NCBI GenBank assembly: GCA_044225565.1
Contig: JBGAIL010000009.1
Span: 1 to 49,917 of the forward strand
Direction: 5' to 3'
Length of the DNA stretch: 49,917 bases
DNA from: CAVXAE01 sp044225565
GTDB lineage: Bacteria; Pseudomonadota; Gammaproteobacteria; Steroidobacterales; Steroidobacteraceae
The position numbers and the translations under genes are program-made. Positions 1 through 9,639 of the stretch are shown piece by piece (position 1 is the stretch's first letter; every line of letters starts with the position of its first letter). The notes below the pieces were generated by a model. It worked only from the letters and a program-made list of their open reading frames with translations. It was not told where the DNA came from and did no database searches.

Positions 1-816
1 GATCGCAGCCTGTCGCGCCTTGTTGTAGACGAGCTGCAATTCGCCAATCAGTTTGCCTGCGTTGTCCGACGCGGCCTTCATCGCGACCATGCGCGCGGCC
101 ATCTCGGACGCGACGTTCTCCACCGCGCCGCGATAGACCTGCGATTCGATGTAGCGCATCAGCAGCCCGTCCAGGATCTCCCGAGCGTCGGGCTCGTAGA
201 TGTAATCCCAATGCTCCTGCAGGCCTTCGACGTCCACCGCCTCGATGGGCAGCAGCTGCTCGACCGTGGGCTGTTGCGTCATCGTGCTGACGAACCGCGA
301 ATTCACCAGGAACAGGCGGTCGATCTGTCCGTCGCGATAGGCGTCGAGCATCACTTTGACGGTGCCGATGAGATCCTTCACGTGCGGCTTGTCGCCGAGG
401 CCCGCGACGTTCGCGAGGATGGGCAGCTGCAGGCGACGGAAGAACGCCAGGCCCTTGCCGCCGATGAGACAGAGGCTCACCTGCGCGCCCTTGCCCTGCC
501 ATTCCCGCAGCAGGTTCAGCACCTGCTTGAAGATGTTGGCGTTCAGGCCGCCGGCCAGGCCGCGGTCAGTCGAGATGACGATGACGCCGATGGACTTCGG
601 CTCGCGCTCCGCCATGAACGGATGCTTGTAATCCGGGTTCGCCTGCGTGAGGTGCCCGATGACCTGGCGCATCTTGTCCGCGTACGGCCGGGCGAGCTTC
701 ATGCGGTCCTGCGCGCGGCGCATCTTGCTCGTGGCCACCATCTGCATGGCCTTGGTGATCTTCTGAGTGCTCTTCACACTCGCGATCTTGGTGCGGATTT
801 CCTTGGTGCCGGGCAT
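1..816 (-). CDS. atpG: ATP synthase F1 subunit gamma (partial, C-terminus cut by window edge)
   Basis: The gamma subunit is the central rotor stalk of F1 and couples c-ring rotation to the catalytic alpha/beta hexamer. The start is the ATG at 814-816 and the product begins MPGTKEIRTKIASVKSTQKI, the family N-terminus, followed by the TKAMQMVATSKM helix. The last visible residues, around ELQLVYNKARQAAI, match the conserved C-terminal helix, so only about a dozen residues are missing beyond base 1. It lies 10 nt downstream of atpA in the usual operon order, so atpD and atpC should follow outside the window. Identification is secure; only the end is unseen. Confidence 0.95.
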   Translation of the reverse strand, partial: MPGTKEIRTKIASVKSTQKITKAMQMVATSKMRRAQDRMKLARPYADKMRQVIGHLTQANPDYKHPFMAEREPKSIGVIVISTDRGLAGGLNANIFKQVLNLLREWQGKGAQVSLCLIGGKGLAFFRRLQLPILANVAGLGDKPHVKDLIGTVKVMLDAYRDGQIDRLFLVNSRFVSTMTQQPTVEQLLPIEAVDVEGLQEHWDYIYEPDAREILDGLLMRYIESQVYRGAVENVASEMAARMVAMKAASDNAGKLIGELQLVYNKARQAAI

Positions 817-826
817 GAGTGTCGGC

Positions 827-2365
<1,539 letters not shown>

Positions 2366-2389
2366 TAGCTTGTCCTCAACACGTGTTCG

Positions 2390-2926
2390 TTAGGCAGTCA
2401 GCTCGTACGCGATGCGCTCGAGGCGCGACCGCAGGCTGCCGTCGATGACCAGGTCTCCGGCGCGGATCACCGCGCCGCCGATGAGCGCCGCATCGGTCTC
2501 GGTGTGCAGGCGCACTTCGCGCTTCAGCCGGCGCTTCAGCGACTCGGCCAGCGCGTGCTGCTGCGCTTCCCCGAGCGGCGCGGCGGACGTGACGGTGACG
2601 TCGACCACGCCCTCTTCAGCGTCCTTCAGCTCGTCGAAGAGCTTCGAGATCTCGGGCAGGTGCGCGAGACGGCGGTTCTCCGCGAGCGTATCCACGAAGT
2701 TGTGGCCGTTCTCGTCGAGGCCGGTGCCCGCGATCTCCTTGACCAGCTGCGCGAGCTGCTGTGGCGTGACGTGCGGATTGCCGAGCAGGTTCTGCACCCG
2801 CTCGTCTTCCACCACGGCCGCGCCGGCTCGCAGCGCTTCGGACCACGGCGCCAGCTTGCCGCTGTTGCGGGCATCCGCGAATGCCGCGCGCGCATAGGGC
2901 CGTGCGATTGTGGTCTTGTCGGCCAT
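2390..2926 (-). CDS. atpH: ATP synthase F1 subunit delta
   Basis: Delta links the peripheral stalk (b dimer) to the top of F1. The product is 178 residues from the ATG at 2926 (MADKTTIARPYARAAFADAR), matching the family's N-terminal helical domain motif ARPYARAAF. The C-terminal region with VTSAAPLG and the motif GGAVIRAGDLVIDGSLRSRL is the typical OSCP/delta signature. An open frame continues upstream to 3325, but that extension only overlaps atpF in another frame and was excluded. It starts 2 nt after the atpF stop, which suggests translational coupling. Confidence 0.97.
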   Translation of the reverse strand: MADKTTIARPYARAAFADARNSGKLAPWSEALRAGAAVVEDERVQNLLGNPHVTPQQLAQLVKEIAGTGLDENGHNFVDTLAENRRLAHLPEISKLFDELKDAEEGVVDVTVTSAAPLGEAQQHALAESLKRRLKREVRLHTETDAALIGGAVIRAGDLVIDGSLRSRLERIAYELTA

Positions 2927-2928
2927 GG

Positions 2929-3399
2929 TCAGATCTGGGTCGCCAGCTTGCCGATGAGATCGGCGTGCGCCTTCGGATCGATCTCGCGCTCGAGCAGCTT
3001 GGAAGCCGCGCTCACCGCGATCTGCGCCACGTCCTTGCGCAGGCTTTCGCGCGCGCGGGTGGCTTCGAGATCGATCTGCTGCTGGGCGGCGGCGACGAGT
3101 CGCTTGCCTTCCTGGGTGGCCGCGCCTTTCGCCTGCTCCACGAGATCGTTGGCGCGATGCTGCGCCTGGTCGATGATCTGCGTGGCACGCTCGCGCGCCT
3201 CGCGGATGATGACCTCGGCCTTCGTGTTCGCCTGCGCGAGCTCCTGCTGGCCTTTCTCGGCCGCGGCGAGCCCCGTGGCGATCTTCTTCGAGCGCTCTTC
3301 CATCGCGCCCAGGATGATCGGCCACACGAACTTCATCGTGAACCAGATGAGGACCACGAAGATCACCATCTGGACGACGAGCGTGAGATTGATGTTCAC
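2929..3399 (-). CDS. atpF: ATP synthase F0 subunit b
   Basis: Subunit b is the membrane-anchored dimeric peripheral stalk. I chose the GTG at 3397-3399 as start because it gives VNINLTLV, the family's usual beginning, a length of 156 residues as in E. coli, and a purine-rich ribosome-binding site (GAGGAGAG) just upstream. An in-frame ATG 27 nt earlier is possible but lacks these supports. One N-terminal membrane helix (about residues 5-27) precedes a long Ala/Glu/Gln-rich coiled coil containing KAEVIIREARERATQII. It lies in the operon between atpE and atpH. Confidence 0.96.
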   Translation of the reverse strand: MNINLTLVVQMVIFVVLIWFTMKFVWPIILGAMEERSKKIATGLAAAEKGQQELAQANTKAEVIIREARERATQIIDQAQHRANDLVEQAKGAATQEGKRLVAAAQQQIDLEATRARESLRKDVAQIAVSAASKLLEREIDPKAHADLIGKLATQI

Positions 3400-3462
3400 G
3401 ACTCTCTCCTCGTTACCGGCTGGCATCCGGACGCCGGGGCCCGGACGCGCGCGACCCTTCGC

Positions 3463-3738
3463 TTACTGACCCGCGGCCGCCTGGGCCGCCGCCACGAACG
3501 GGTTGGCGAACGTGAAGAACAGCGCGAAGCCGATGCCGATCATGGCCACCGCGTCGACGAGCGCGGCGACGATGAACATCTTCACCTGCAGCATCGGAGT
3601 GAGCTCCGGCTGGCGCGCCGCGCCTTCGAGGAAACGGCCACCCAGCACGCCGAAGCCGATGGCGGTGCCGAGCGCGCCCATGCCGAAGATGATGCCGACG
3701 GCCAGGACCGTCATGCCATAGATGTGCGAAAGATCCAT
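3463..3738 (-). CDS. atpE: ATP synthase F0 subunit c
   Basis: Subunit c forms the proton-translocating rotor ring. The 91-residue protein has two membrane helices joined by the polar loop ARQPEL. The ion-binding carboxylate is Asp62 in ALVDAVAMIGIG, matching Asp61 of the E. coli protein. The helix lacks the Gln/Ser/Thr set seen in sodium-type rings, so proton coupling is expected (inference). It is slightly longer than the usual 79-84 residues because of a C-terminal Ala-rich tail. It sits between atpB and atpF. Confidence 0.97.
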   Translation of the reverse strand: MDLSHIYGMTVLAVGIIFGMGALGTAIGFGVLGGRFLEGAARQPELTPMLQVKMFIVAALVDAVAMIGIGFALFFTFANPFVAAAQAAAGQ

Positions 3739-3788
3739 TCAACTCTCCTACTGAAAACCGAAAAACCGAATCTGTGCAGCCAAACCGC

Positions 3789-4661
3789 TCAATGATGCTC
3801 GTGCGCCATCGCGAGATAGACGATCGTCAGCATCATGAATATGAAGGCCTGCAGGGTGATCACAAGGATGTGGAACACCGCCCATGCGAACCCCAGCACG
3901 CCGTGCGCGATCACGCCGAGCCAGCCTCCCACGGAGGCGAGCTGGCCGAAGCCCTGCAGCGTGAGCAGCGCGAGCAGCAGGAAGATGATCTCGCCCGCGA
4001 ACAGGTTGCCGAACAGCCGCAGCGAGAGGGAGATGGGGCGCGCCAGGAACGGCACGATCTCGAGGAGCAGGTTGGCCGGGATCAGCAGCACCTTCACGAC
4101 CTTGTTGCTGCTGCTGAAGGGCTGCATGGTGAACTCGGAGACGAAGCCGCCGAGCCCCTTCATCTTGATGCTGTAGTAGATGATGAGGACGAACACCGTG
4201 AGGGAGAGGGCGAACGTGACGTTGACGTCCGTGCTGGGCACCACCTTCAGGTATTTGATGCCGGCGCCGTGCGCGATGGCCGGCAGCAGGTCGACCGGCA
4301 GCATGTCCATGAAGTTGAAGAGGAACACCCAGCAGAAGATGGTGAGGGCGAGCGGCGCGATGAGCCTGGTCGTGCCGTGGAAGGTGTCCTTCACCTGGTT
4401 GTCGACGAACTCGACGATGAGCTCGACGAAGTTCTGGAAGCCGGTCGGCGCCCCGCTGGTGCGCACCGAGCGGCGCGCCGCGACGTAGAAGCCGCCCGCG
4501 AACAGCACGGCGAGCAGCAGGGAGAAGAAGATGCTGTCCCAGTGGAGGACGGAGAAGTCGACGATGCCCGTCGCTTCCTTGTTCGAGAGGAAGGTGAGGT
4601 GGTGGCGGATGTATTCGGCGGCGCTGGGCGCTTCGTTCGCTGCTGTTTCTGCACTCATCAT
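3789..4661 (-). CDS. atpB: ATP synthase F0 subunit a
   Basis: Subunit a provides the proton half-channels next to the c ring. The 290-residue product has several membrane helices and the conserved motif SLSLRLFGNLFAGEII, which holds the essential arginine, plus FIFMMLTIVYLAMAHEHH at the C-terminus. The N-terminus begins with about 20 polar residues before YIRHHLTFLSN. The start overlaps the atpI stop (ATGA-type, 4 nt), so the two are probably translationally coupled. Confidence 0.97.
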   Translation of the reverse strand: MMSAETAANEAPSAAEYIRHHLTFLSNKEATGIVDFSVLHWDSIFFSLLLAVLFAGGFYVAARRSVRTSGAPTGFQNFVELIVEFVDNQVKDTFHGTTRLIAPLALTIFCWVFLFNFMDMLPVDLLPAIAHGAGIKYLKVVPSTDVNVTFALSLTVFVLIIYYSIKMKGLGGFVSEFTMQPFSSSNKVVKVLLIPANLLLEIVPFLARPISLSLRLFGNLFAGEIIFLLLALLTLQGFGQLASVGGWLGVIAHGVLGFAWAVFHILVITLQAFIFMMLTIVYLAMAHEHH

Positions 4662-5041
4662 GAAGCCCGCAAAGATCCCGCCAAAACCACCCAGTACACC
4701 ACGAACGTCGCCAGGTACCCCGCGAAGAGCGGCACCGGCGCGATCGTCATCGTCTTCAACACCACCACGAACAGCACGATCATCACCGCGAGCTTCACCG
4801 CCTCACCCGCGTAGAACGCGACGATGGCGGCCTGGGCGTTGGCGCTGCCGCGGCTGAAGCCGACCACCGCCATCCCCAGGCTCGCGAGTGTGCTGATGCC
4901 CCCGCCCAGCAGGGCCGAAACCGCCGCGAGCGGACCCGACACCGCGAGACTCACGAGCGCGACGACGCCGGTGACGACCGCCTGACCGAGCACGACGCCG
5001 AAGGCCAGCCGCCGCGCATTGGAAGGGTCGATCGCGACCAC
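4658..5041 (-). CDS. atpI: ATP synthase-associated protein I
   Basis: AtpI is a small membrane protein encoded first in many atp operons and implicated in c-ring assembly. This copy has 127 residues and four predicted membrane segments: VVLGQAVVTGVVALVSLAV, an Ala/Leu-rich helix with GGGISTLASLGMAVVG, IVAFYAGEAVKLAVMIVLFV and FAGYLATFVVYWVVL. Position at the head of the operon and overlap with atpB support the call. The start is the ATG at 5041, about 77 nt downstream of the predicted transcription start. Confidence 0.88.
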   Translation of the reverse strand: MVAIDPSNARRLAFGVVLGQAVVTGVVALVSLAVSGPLAAVSALLGGGISTLASLGMAVVGFSRGSANAQAAIVAFYAGEAVKLAVMIVLFVVVLKTMTIAPVPLFAGYLATFVVYWVVLAGSLRAS

Positions 5042-5125
5042 TGGGGCATCCCGCTCGAGGCAAAAAACACTGCGCTTTTACTTTATCCGGCAACCACTTA
5101 GGTCAGCCGGCCGCGAAGCCGCGGA

Positions 5126-5154
5126 ATTATAGAGAGGCGCGGCCGCGGCGTCCA
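5126..5154 (-). promoter_or_regulatory. Predicted sigma70 promoter of the atp operon
   Basis: Read on the minus strand, a -35 element TGGACG (5149-5154) is separated by exactly 17 nt from a perfect -10 element TATAAT (5126-5131). Transcription would start near 5118-5120 and run into atpI at 5041. It is the best consensus promoter I found in the window. A GC-rich inverted repeat (CCGCGGCTTCGCGG) lies in the predicted 5' leader. This is sequence-based only; no transcript data are available. Confidence 0.7.
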
Positions 5155-5185
5155 CCGCTTGCGGCCGCCGCAGGGCGCGGAAAGC

Positions 5186-5413
5186 CTATTCGACGAGCTG
5201 CTGGCGCGGCTCGGTGGAAAATCCGCCCCCACCGCCGGTCCCGTTCTCCTGCTCGCGCTTGATGGCCTCGTAGATCTCCTCGCGATGCACGGGCACGCTC
5301 TTCGGTGCCTTGATGCCGATCCGCACGTGATTGCCTTTGACCCCCAGAACCGTGACGGTGACCTCGTCGCCGATCATCACGGCCTCCAGCGGTCGCCTGG
5401 TCAGAATGAGCAT
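5186..5413 (-). CDS. csrA: Carbon storage regulator CsrA
   Basis: CsrA is a homodimeric RNA-binding protein that represses or stabilises mRNAs by binding GGA motifs. The 75 residues begin MLILTRRPLEAVMIGDEVTV and include VKGNHVRIGIKAPKSVPVHREEIYEAI, the conserved five-strand core with the RNA-contacting Arg in LTRR and in HREEIY. The C-terminal tail is Gly/Gln-rich (NGTGGGGGF), which is variable in the family. It follows the FecR gene by 22 nt on the same strand, so it may be transcribed with the sigma/FecR pair. Confidence 0.96.
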   Translation of the reverse strand: MLILTRRPLEAVMIGDEVTVTVLGVKGNHVRIGIKAPKSVPVHREEIYEAIKREQENGTGGGGGFSTEPRQQLVE

Positions 5414-5435
5414 CGGTGTTCTTCCTTTACTTGAG

Positions 5436-6443
5436 TTATTCGTTATTCGGTTCGTAGTCCAGCGTGAAGGTGTCGCCGCTCTCGACGACCCGCAGCGGGG
5501 CGAGCTTCTCGAGGCGGCCGAGCGCCACGCGCACGTCGCGCACGCTCAGGGCACCGCCCACACGAAGCTGCGCCAGCCGCGGATCGCGGATGACGATGCG
5601 GCGATCGGTGTAGCGCGTGAGCTCGTCCAGCACTTCGGGAAGAGACTGGTCGTGGATCTCGAGCACACCTTCACGCCATTTCACGGCGCTGCCCGCCTCG
5701 GTGTCCTGCACGTCGCGCATCAGCCCGAGCGGCCGATACACGATGCGCTGGTTCGCCTTGAGCTCGCGCTGCCAGGTGGGGCGCGTCTCGCCCCGCCCCA
5801 GCTCTTTCACAGTGACCTTGCCTTCGACCACCGTGACCGTGACTTCTCCATCGGGCTTGCGGTACACGTTGAAACGCGTACCGAGCACAAGGATCTCGCT
5901 GTTTTCGAGCACCACGCGGAACGGGCGCGACGGGTCGGGCACCACGTCGAACAGCGCCTCGCCCGCGCCCAGCGCCACGCGCCGCTCGCGCTCGTCGCCC
6001 AGCCATTCGATGTGGGTCCGCGTATTGAGATACGCGACGCTGCCGTCTTCGAACGTAACGGTGCGCATCTCGCCCGTGCGGGTGACGTAGGTTTGCTGAG
6101 CGGAGCCGCCCGGCTGCAGCACGAACCAGCCTCCCGCCACGAGCGCCAGCAACGCGGCGGCCGCCAGCGCGACGGGCCACGTCCAGCGGTGGCGCGGTGC
6201 TTCGATAGGCACGTGCCTCGCGGGGATGTAGGAGTCGAGGCGTGCCTGGATGTCGGCCGGGAACTCGTGCGCCAGGCCGATGAGTGCCTGGTGCGCACGG
6301 AATTCGGCTTCATGACGCGGGTCGGCGAGCAGCCAGGCCTGCAGCTCCGCCCGCTCGGCATCGCTCGGGTCGTTGTCGTTGATCCGGGCCACCCAATGGG
6401 CGGCGCGGTCGCGGATGGTGTCAGTAGGCATCAGGGTTGCCAT
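5436..6443 (-). CDS. FecR family anti-sigma regulator
   Basis: FecR proteins span the inner membrane. They pass a signal from an outer-membrane receptor to a cognate ECF sigma factor. I chose the ATG at 6441-6443 (MATLMPTDTIRDRAAHWVAR) because it follows a strong GGAGGAGG-type site; the frame stays open to 6518. N-terminal residues 1-70 contain the DUF4880-like sigma-interacting segment (AHWVARIN..ELQAWL). One membrane helix near residue 100 (WPVALAAAALLALVAGGWFVL) is followed by the periplasmic FecR domain (TVTFEDGSVAYLNTRTHI, EALFDV, VLGTRFNVY). A C-terminal STN-like repeat follows (SLPEVLDELTRYTDRRIVI). The sigma factor gene is 23 nt upstream. No receptor gene is adjacent. Confidence 0.93.
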   Translation of the reverse strand: MATLMPTDTIRDRAAHWVARINDNDPSDAERAELQAWLLADPRHEAEFRAHQALIGLAHEFPADIQARLDSYIPARHVPIEAPRHRWTWPVALAAAALLALVAGGWFVLQPGGSAQQTYVTRTGEMRTVTFEDGSVAYLNTRTHIEWLGDERERRVALGAGEALFDVVPDPSRPFRVVLENSEILVLGTRFNVYRKPDGEVTVTVVEGKVTVKELGRGETRPTWQRELKANQRIVYRPLGLMRDVQDTEAGSAVKWREGVLEIHDQSLPEVLDELTRYTDRRIVIRDPRLAQLRVGGALSVRDVRVALGRLEKLAPLRVVESGDTFTLDYEPNNE

Positions 6444-6466
6444 GGGTGGACCTCCTCCGGTGCTCC

Positions 6467-7027
6467 TCATTCCAGGCCCAGCCAGTCGAGCCCGGCCGCG
6501 GACATCTGCGACCGGCATTGGGCCAGGGCGCGGGTCAGGCGCTGCTCCAGCGCGCCGATGCTGATGTTCAGCTGCTCGGCGATTTCCTGACGGGGCATCT
6601 GTTTCACGTACCTCATGATGAAAACTTGGCGCAAATTCGGGCTCAACTCTTCGACGATCGCCGCCAATTGCCGCATGGCCTGGTCGGCGGCGGCCTGGCG
6701 GTCCGGCAGGGCGGAAGGGTCCGGCACGGCCTCGACCTCTTCAGCGCTGGCGGCAGCCAGGGCCGCTTCCGCCTTGGCCCGTCGCAGGCGGGTGAGCGCC
6801 AGCTTGGTGGCCACGTCGAACAGGAGCGCTTGAGGACACGTCACCTCGTCGGGTCGGGACAGGCGGTAGAGCTTGAAGTACGTGTCCTGGGCGACGTCTT
6901 CGGCCGTTTCCTTCCGACCCAGCATGCGGGTGAGGAAGCGATGCAGCTGAAGGCCATGGGACCTCTTCAGCCGGCTCACGAAATCCGCTGCAGCTTCCCG
7001 CTGCTTCATGAAACTGACCGTACCCAT
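6467..7027 (-). CDS. ECF RNA polymerase sigma factor (FecI-like)
   Basis: This 186-residue protein has the two ECF sigma regions. Sigma2 holds LHRFLTRMLGRKETAEDVAQDTYFKLYRL (residues about 28-56), and sigma4 holds LSPNLRQVFIMRYVKQMPRQEIAEQLNISIGALEQRLTRAL (about 128-168), the helix-turn-helix that reads the -35 box. It is the first gene before FecR and csrA on the minus strand and is divergent from the diguanylate cyclase at 7135. By family it should be held by the adjacent FecR until an STN-type TonB receptor is occupied. The only STN receptor in this window is the lasso-locus one at 12383-15376, but that link is inference. Confidence 0.94.
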   Translation of the reverse strand: MGTVSFMKQREAAADFVSRLKRSHGLQLHRFLTRMLGRKETAEDVAQDTYFKLYRLSRPDEVTCPQALLFDVATKLALTRLRRAKAEAALAAASAEEVEAVPDPSALPDRQAAADQAMRQLAAIVEELSPNLRQVFIMRYVKQMPRQEIAEQLNISIGALEQRLTRALAQCRSQMSAAGLDWLGLE

Positions 7028-7134
7028 CGGCTGGCGCCTGGAGTCCTTCCTGCTACCTGTTACCGGTAAGACTCTGCCGGGAAGGAATACCCCTCAAGAA
7101 GAATTCGGAGCGGTTGACGTAATATGCGCGGGGC

Positions 7135-8340
7135 ATGGTGTTGGGCGCACGCCGTTTCGAGCGGCGGACATTCTGGGTGGCGAGCCTGATCGGCGCGCTG
7201 GTGTGCGGGGCGATCGTCATCGTGCCACAGTGGCTCGCACGGCAGGCACGGCTCGAAGTCCTGCGCTCGCACGTGGGGCAGATCGCACAGCTCGCGGCCA
7301 GCGTGGTGGACGGCAACCTGCAGCGGCAGCTCATCGAGAACGGCTATGACCCCTTCGTGTACGAGCGGGCGCTGCAGCCGCTGGTGCGCTTCCACTCCGC
7401 ATATCCCGACATCTTCTACCTCTACACGATGGCGGAAGTGGGGGGAAAGACTGTTTTCGTCCTCGACACCGCGAGCTCGCCCGCGCTGCACAGCAGGCAC
7501 GAGCTGCGCGCCTCGGCATTCATGGAGCCGTTCGAGTTGCGCCGCCAATACGAAAGCGACTGGCTGAAAGAGCTGGCGGCCGGCAGAACTTGGATGAACC
7601 CGGATTTCCAGGACGACGATTACGGCACGTTCCTCTCTGCGCACGCGCCCGTCTACGACGGTGCGGGGCGCTACGTCGGCTTCGTGGGTGTGGACTTCGA
7701 CCTGCAGTACTACCTTGCGCAGGATGCGCGCTTCCGTGCGATCGGCATCGGCAGCTTCCTCGCTGCGATGCTCATCGCGGTCCTGATGGGTTACCTGCTC
7801 GCACGGCAGCACTACGAAATCCTCCACGAGATGCGCCGGCACTACGACAGCTCACTGCGCGACGATCTCACCGGGTTGCTGAACCGCCGTGGCGCACTGG
7901 ATGCCATCGGCAAGTCCCTGGCACGGCGCGCTCAGGTGTACGCGACGCTGCTGATAGACATCGACGACCTGAAGCGCATCAACGACACGCACGGCCACGC
8001 GACGGGCGATGCGGTCATCGCGGAGGTGGCGCACGCGATCCGCATCTGTACGCGCGAAGGGGATGAATGCGCGCGGCTCGGCGGTGACGAGTTCATGATC
8101 TTCGCCGCGAACTGCGACGCGAGCTGCGCGCTGGAGATGGCGCAGCGCATCCTCGCCCGCGTCGCCGAGCAGGTTTCACCGATCACGAATATGGCGACCG
8201 GCGTCTCGATCGGCATTGCGGTCCAGGATCATCCGCAGGCGAGCTTCGATGCACTGTACCGACAGGCCGATGCGGCGCTGTATCGCGGGAAGGCCGAAGG
8301 GAAGCGGCGGGTCAGGATGTTCGAGGCCGCGCGCACTTAA
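7135..8340 (+). CDS. Membrane-anchored diguanylate cyclase with periplasmic sensor domain
   Basis: The enzyme should make cyclic di-GMP from two GTP. The 401 residues comprise an N-terminal membrane helix (about 15-35) and a periplasmic Cache-like region (about 36-205) with YPDIFYLYTMAEVGGKTVFVLDTA and HAPVYDGAGRYVGFVGVDFDL. A second helix follows (about 206-228), then a GGDEF domain. The active-site motif GGDEF is intact at residues 316-320. The inhibitory I-site RxxD (REGD, 307-310) sits five residues before it, so product inhibition is expected. There is no EAL domain. The gene is divergent from the ECF sigma gene with 107 nt between them. Confidence 0.95.
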   Translation: MVLGARRFERRTFWVASLIGALVCGAIVIVPQWLARQARLEVLRSHVGQIAQLAASVVDGNLQRQLIENGYDPFVYERALQPLVRFHSAYPDIFYLYTMAEVGGKTVFVLDTASSPALHSRHELRASAFMEPFELRRQYESDWLKELAAGRTWMNPDFQDDDYGTFLSAHAPVYDGAGRYVGFVGVDFDLQYYLAQDARFRAIGIGSFLAAMLIAVLMGYLLARQHYEILHEMRRHYDSSLRDDLTGLLNRRGALDAIGKSLARRAQVYATLLIDIDDLKRINDTHGHATGDAVIAEVAHAIRICTREGDECARLGGDEFMIFAANCDASCALEMAQRILARVAEQVSPITNMATGVSIGIAVQDHPQASFDALYRQADAALYRGKAEGKRRVRMFEAART

Positions 8341-8382
8341 CGCGCCCGAGGAAAATGGAACAGCGCGATGCGGCAGGATGCC

Positions 8383-9549
8383 TCAGGTCTGGACGACCTT
8401 GCCGCGCGCCGCCGGCACTCTGGCGAGCCATTTCTCGTGCCACCACGCCGCCGCGAAGAGGCTGGCCACCAGCAAACCGCCGAGCGCGTCGAATGCCCAT
8501 GAGCCGTAGGCCGCAGCGTGGCTGGTGAGAGGCGCGGCCAGATACACGGCAACGATGTGGAAAGAGAACACCTGGATCGAATGCCGCCCGAGGAATGCGA
8601 GCGGCGACCAGGTGAAGGCGCGCGGCCAGCGCGTGGCCAGTGCGTAGACGAGGTACGCAAACGCCAGGAAATTGACGAGGAACGCTGCGCCGTAGTCCCG
8701 TTTGGATGCGAGCCAGCCGCCCGCATCGAAGACCGCTGGCCAGGGGAGCAGCTCCCAGCGCATGGTGAAGCCGAGCACGCAGACGAGAAGGCAAAGCGCC
8801 AGCAATGCGGGCCGCACTTCGACGACGCGACGTCCCCGGTGCAGATGCATGTGCCCGAAGTACAGGCCCGAGAAGAACACGAACTGCCAGGCCAACGGAT
8901 TGAAGCCTCCATGGAACAGGCCGAAGGGGCTCGCATCCTCCGCGACGTGGCCCAGGCCGGCCTGGGCTAATGCCCAGACGCCGAAGCTGACCAGCAGCAT
9001 CGTGAGTCCACGGTCGTTCCGCAGGGCCAGCAATGCAGCCGGCATGCACAGCACGAAGAGTGCATACATCGGCAGGATGTCGAAGAGCCTGGGCTGATAA
9101 GCCCACGCGGCGAACCATGCCAGCGCCTCGGTCGCGCCTTCCAGGGTCAGCGGGAACGAGAAGTGGAAATGCGAGCCTGCCCGCGGCTCGAGGACCGCCA
9201 GGGAGAGCAGCGCGAGAAATGCGGCCAGGTGGTACGCGTGGATGTAGAAGGAACGCCAGGCACAGCGCCTGATGACTGCGCCGGCGCCCTGCTCGGCCGT
9301 GCGGCTGTAGACGGCTCCGGCGAGGATTCCCGAGAGGAACACGAAGCCTGCTGCGACGGACACCCGGCCGAAGAACTCATCGCAGATACGGCCGATCGGG
9401 CTGTTGATGTGGACCAGCGTGATCTCGGCGAGCATGAGTCCGCGGAGACTGTCGAGGCGGAGGTCTCTGCTCTTGCGGTCCGGCTTCACATATTGGCGTC
9501 GGGGCTCTCTCACAGCCGGCTTTATATCGGTTCCGCCGTGGGCCGGCAT
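8383..9549 (-). CDS. OpgC-family membrane protein (acyltransferase-like)
   Basis: The 388-residue protein has about ten membrane helices and begins with a charged segment leading into RLDSLRGLMLAEITLVHINSPIG, the OpgC/acyltransferase-3 N-terminal signature. OpgC of E. coli succinylates osmoregulated periplasmic glucans; this family member probably modifies a periplasmic glycan, though the substrate cannot be read. Motifs such as FFGRVSVAAGFVFLSGILAGAVYSR and a late WSPLAFLGRHSIQVFSFHI are typical. No opgG/opgH genes are seen nearby, so it appears to stand alone. The 5' end is uncertain because the first 25 or so residues are polar and poorly conserved. Confidence 0.8.
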   Translation of the reverse strand: MPAHGGTDIKPAVREPRRQYVKPDRKSRDLRLDSLRGLMLAEITLVHINSPIGRICDEFFGRVSVAAGFVFLSGILAGAVYSRTAEQGAGAVIRRCAWRSFYIHAYHLAAFLALLSLAVLEPRAGSHFHFSFPLTLEGATEALAWFAAWAYQPRLFDILPMYALFVLCMPAALLALRNDRGLTMLLVSFGVWALAQAGLGHVAEDASPFGLFHGGFNPLAWQFVFFSGLYFGHMHLHRGRRVVEVRPALLALCLLVCVLGFTMRWELLPWPAVFDAGGWLASKRDYGAAFLVNFLAFAYLVYALATRWPRAFTWSPLAFLGRHSIQVFSFHIVAVYLAAPLTSHAAAYGSWAFDALGGLLVASLFAAAWWHEKWLARVPAARGKVVQT

Positions 9550-9639
9550 CGAGCAGGTTCCTGTTTCGACAGGCAGCAGCGTGCGGCGGACCCGGGCGGA
9601 CGCGGGCCGGCGATCCCGACTCAGCGCATGGCAGGGATC

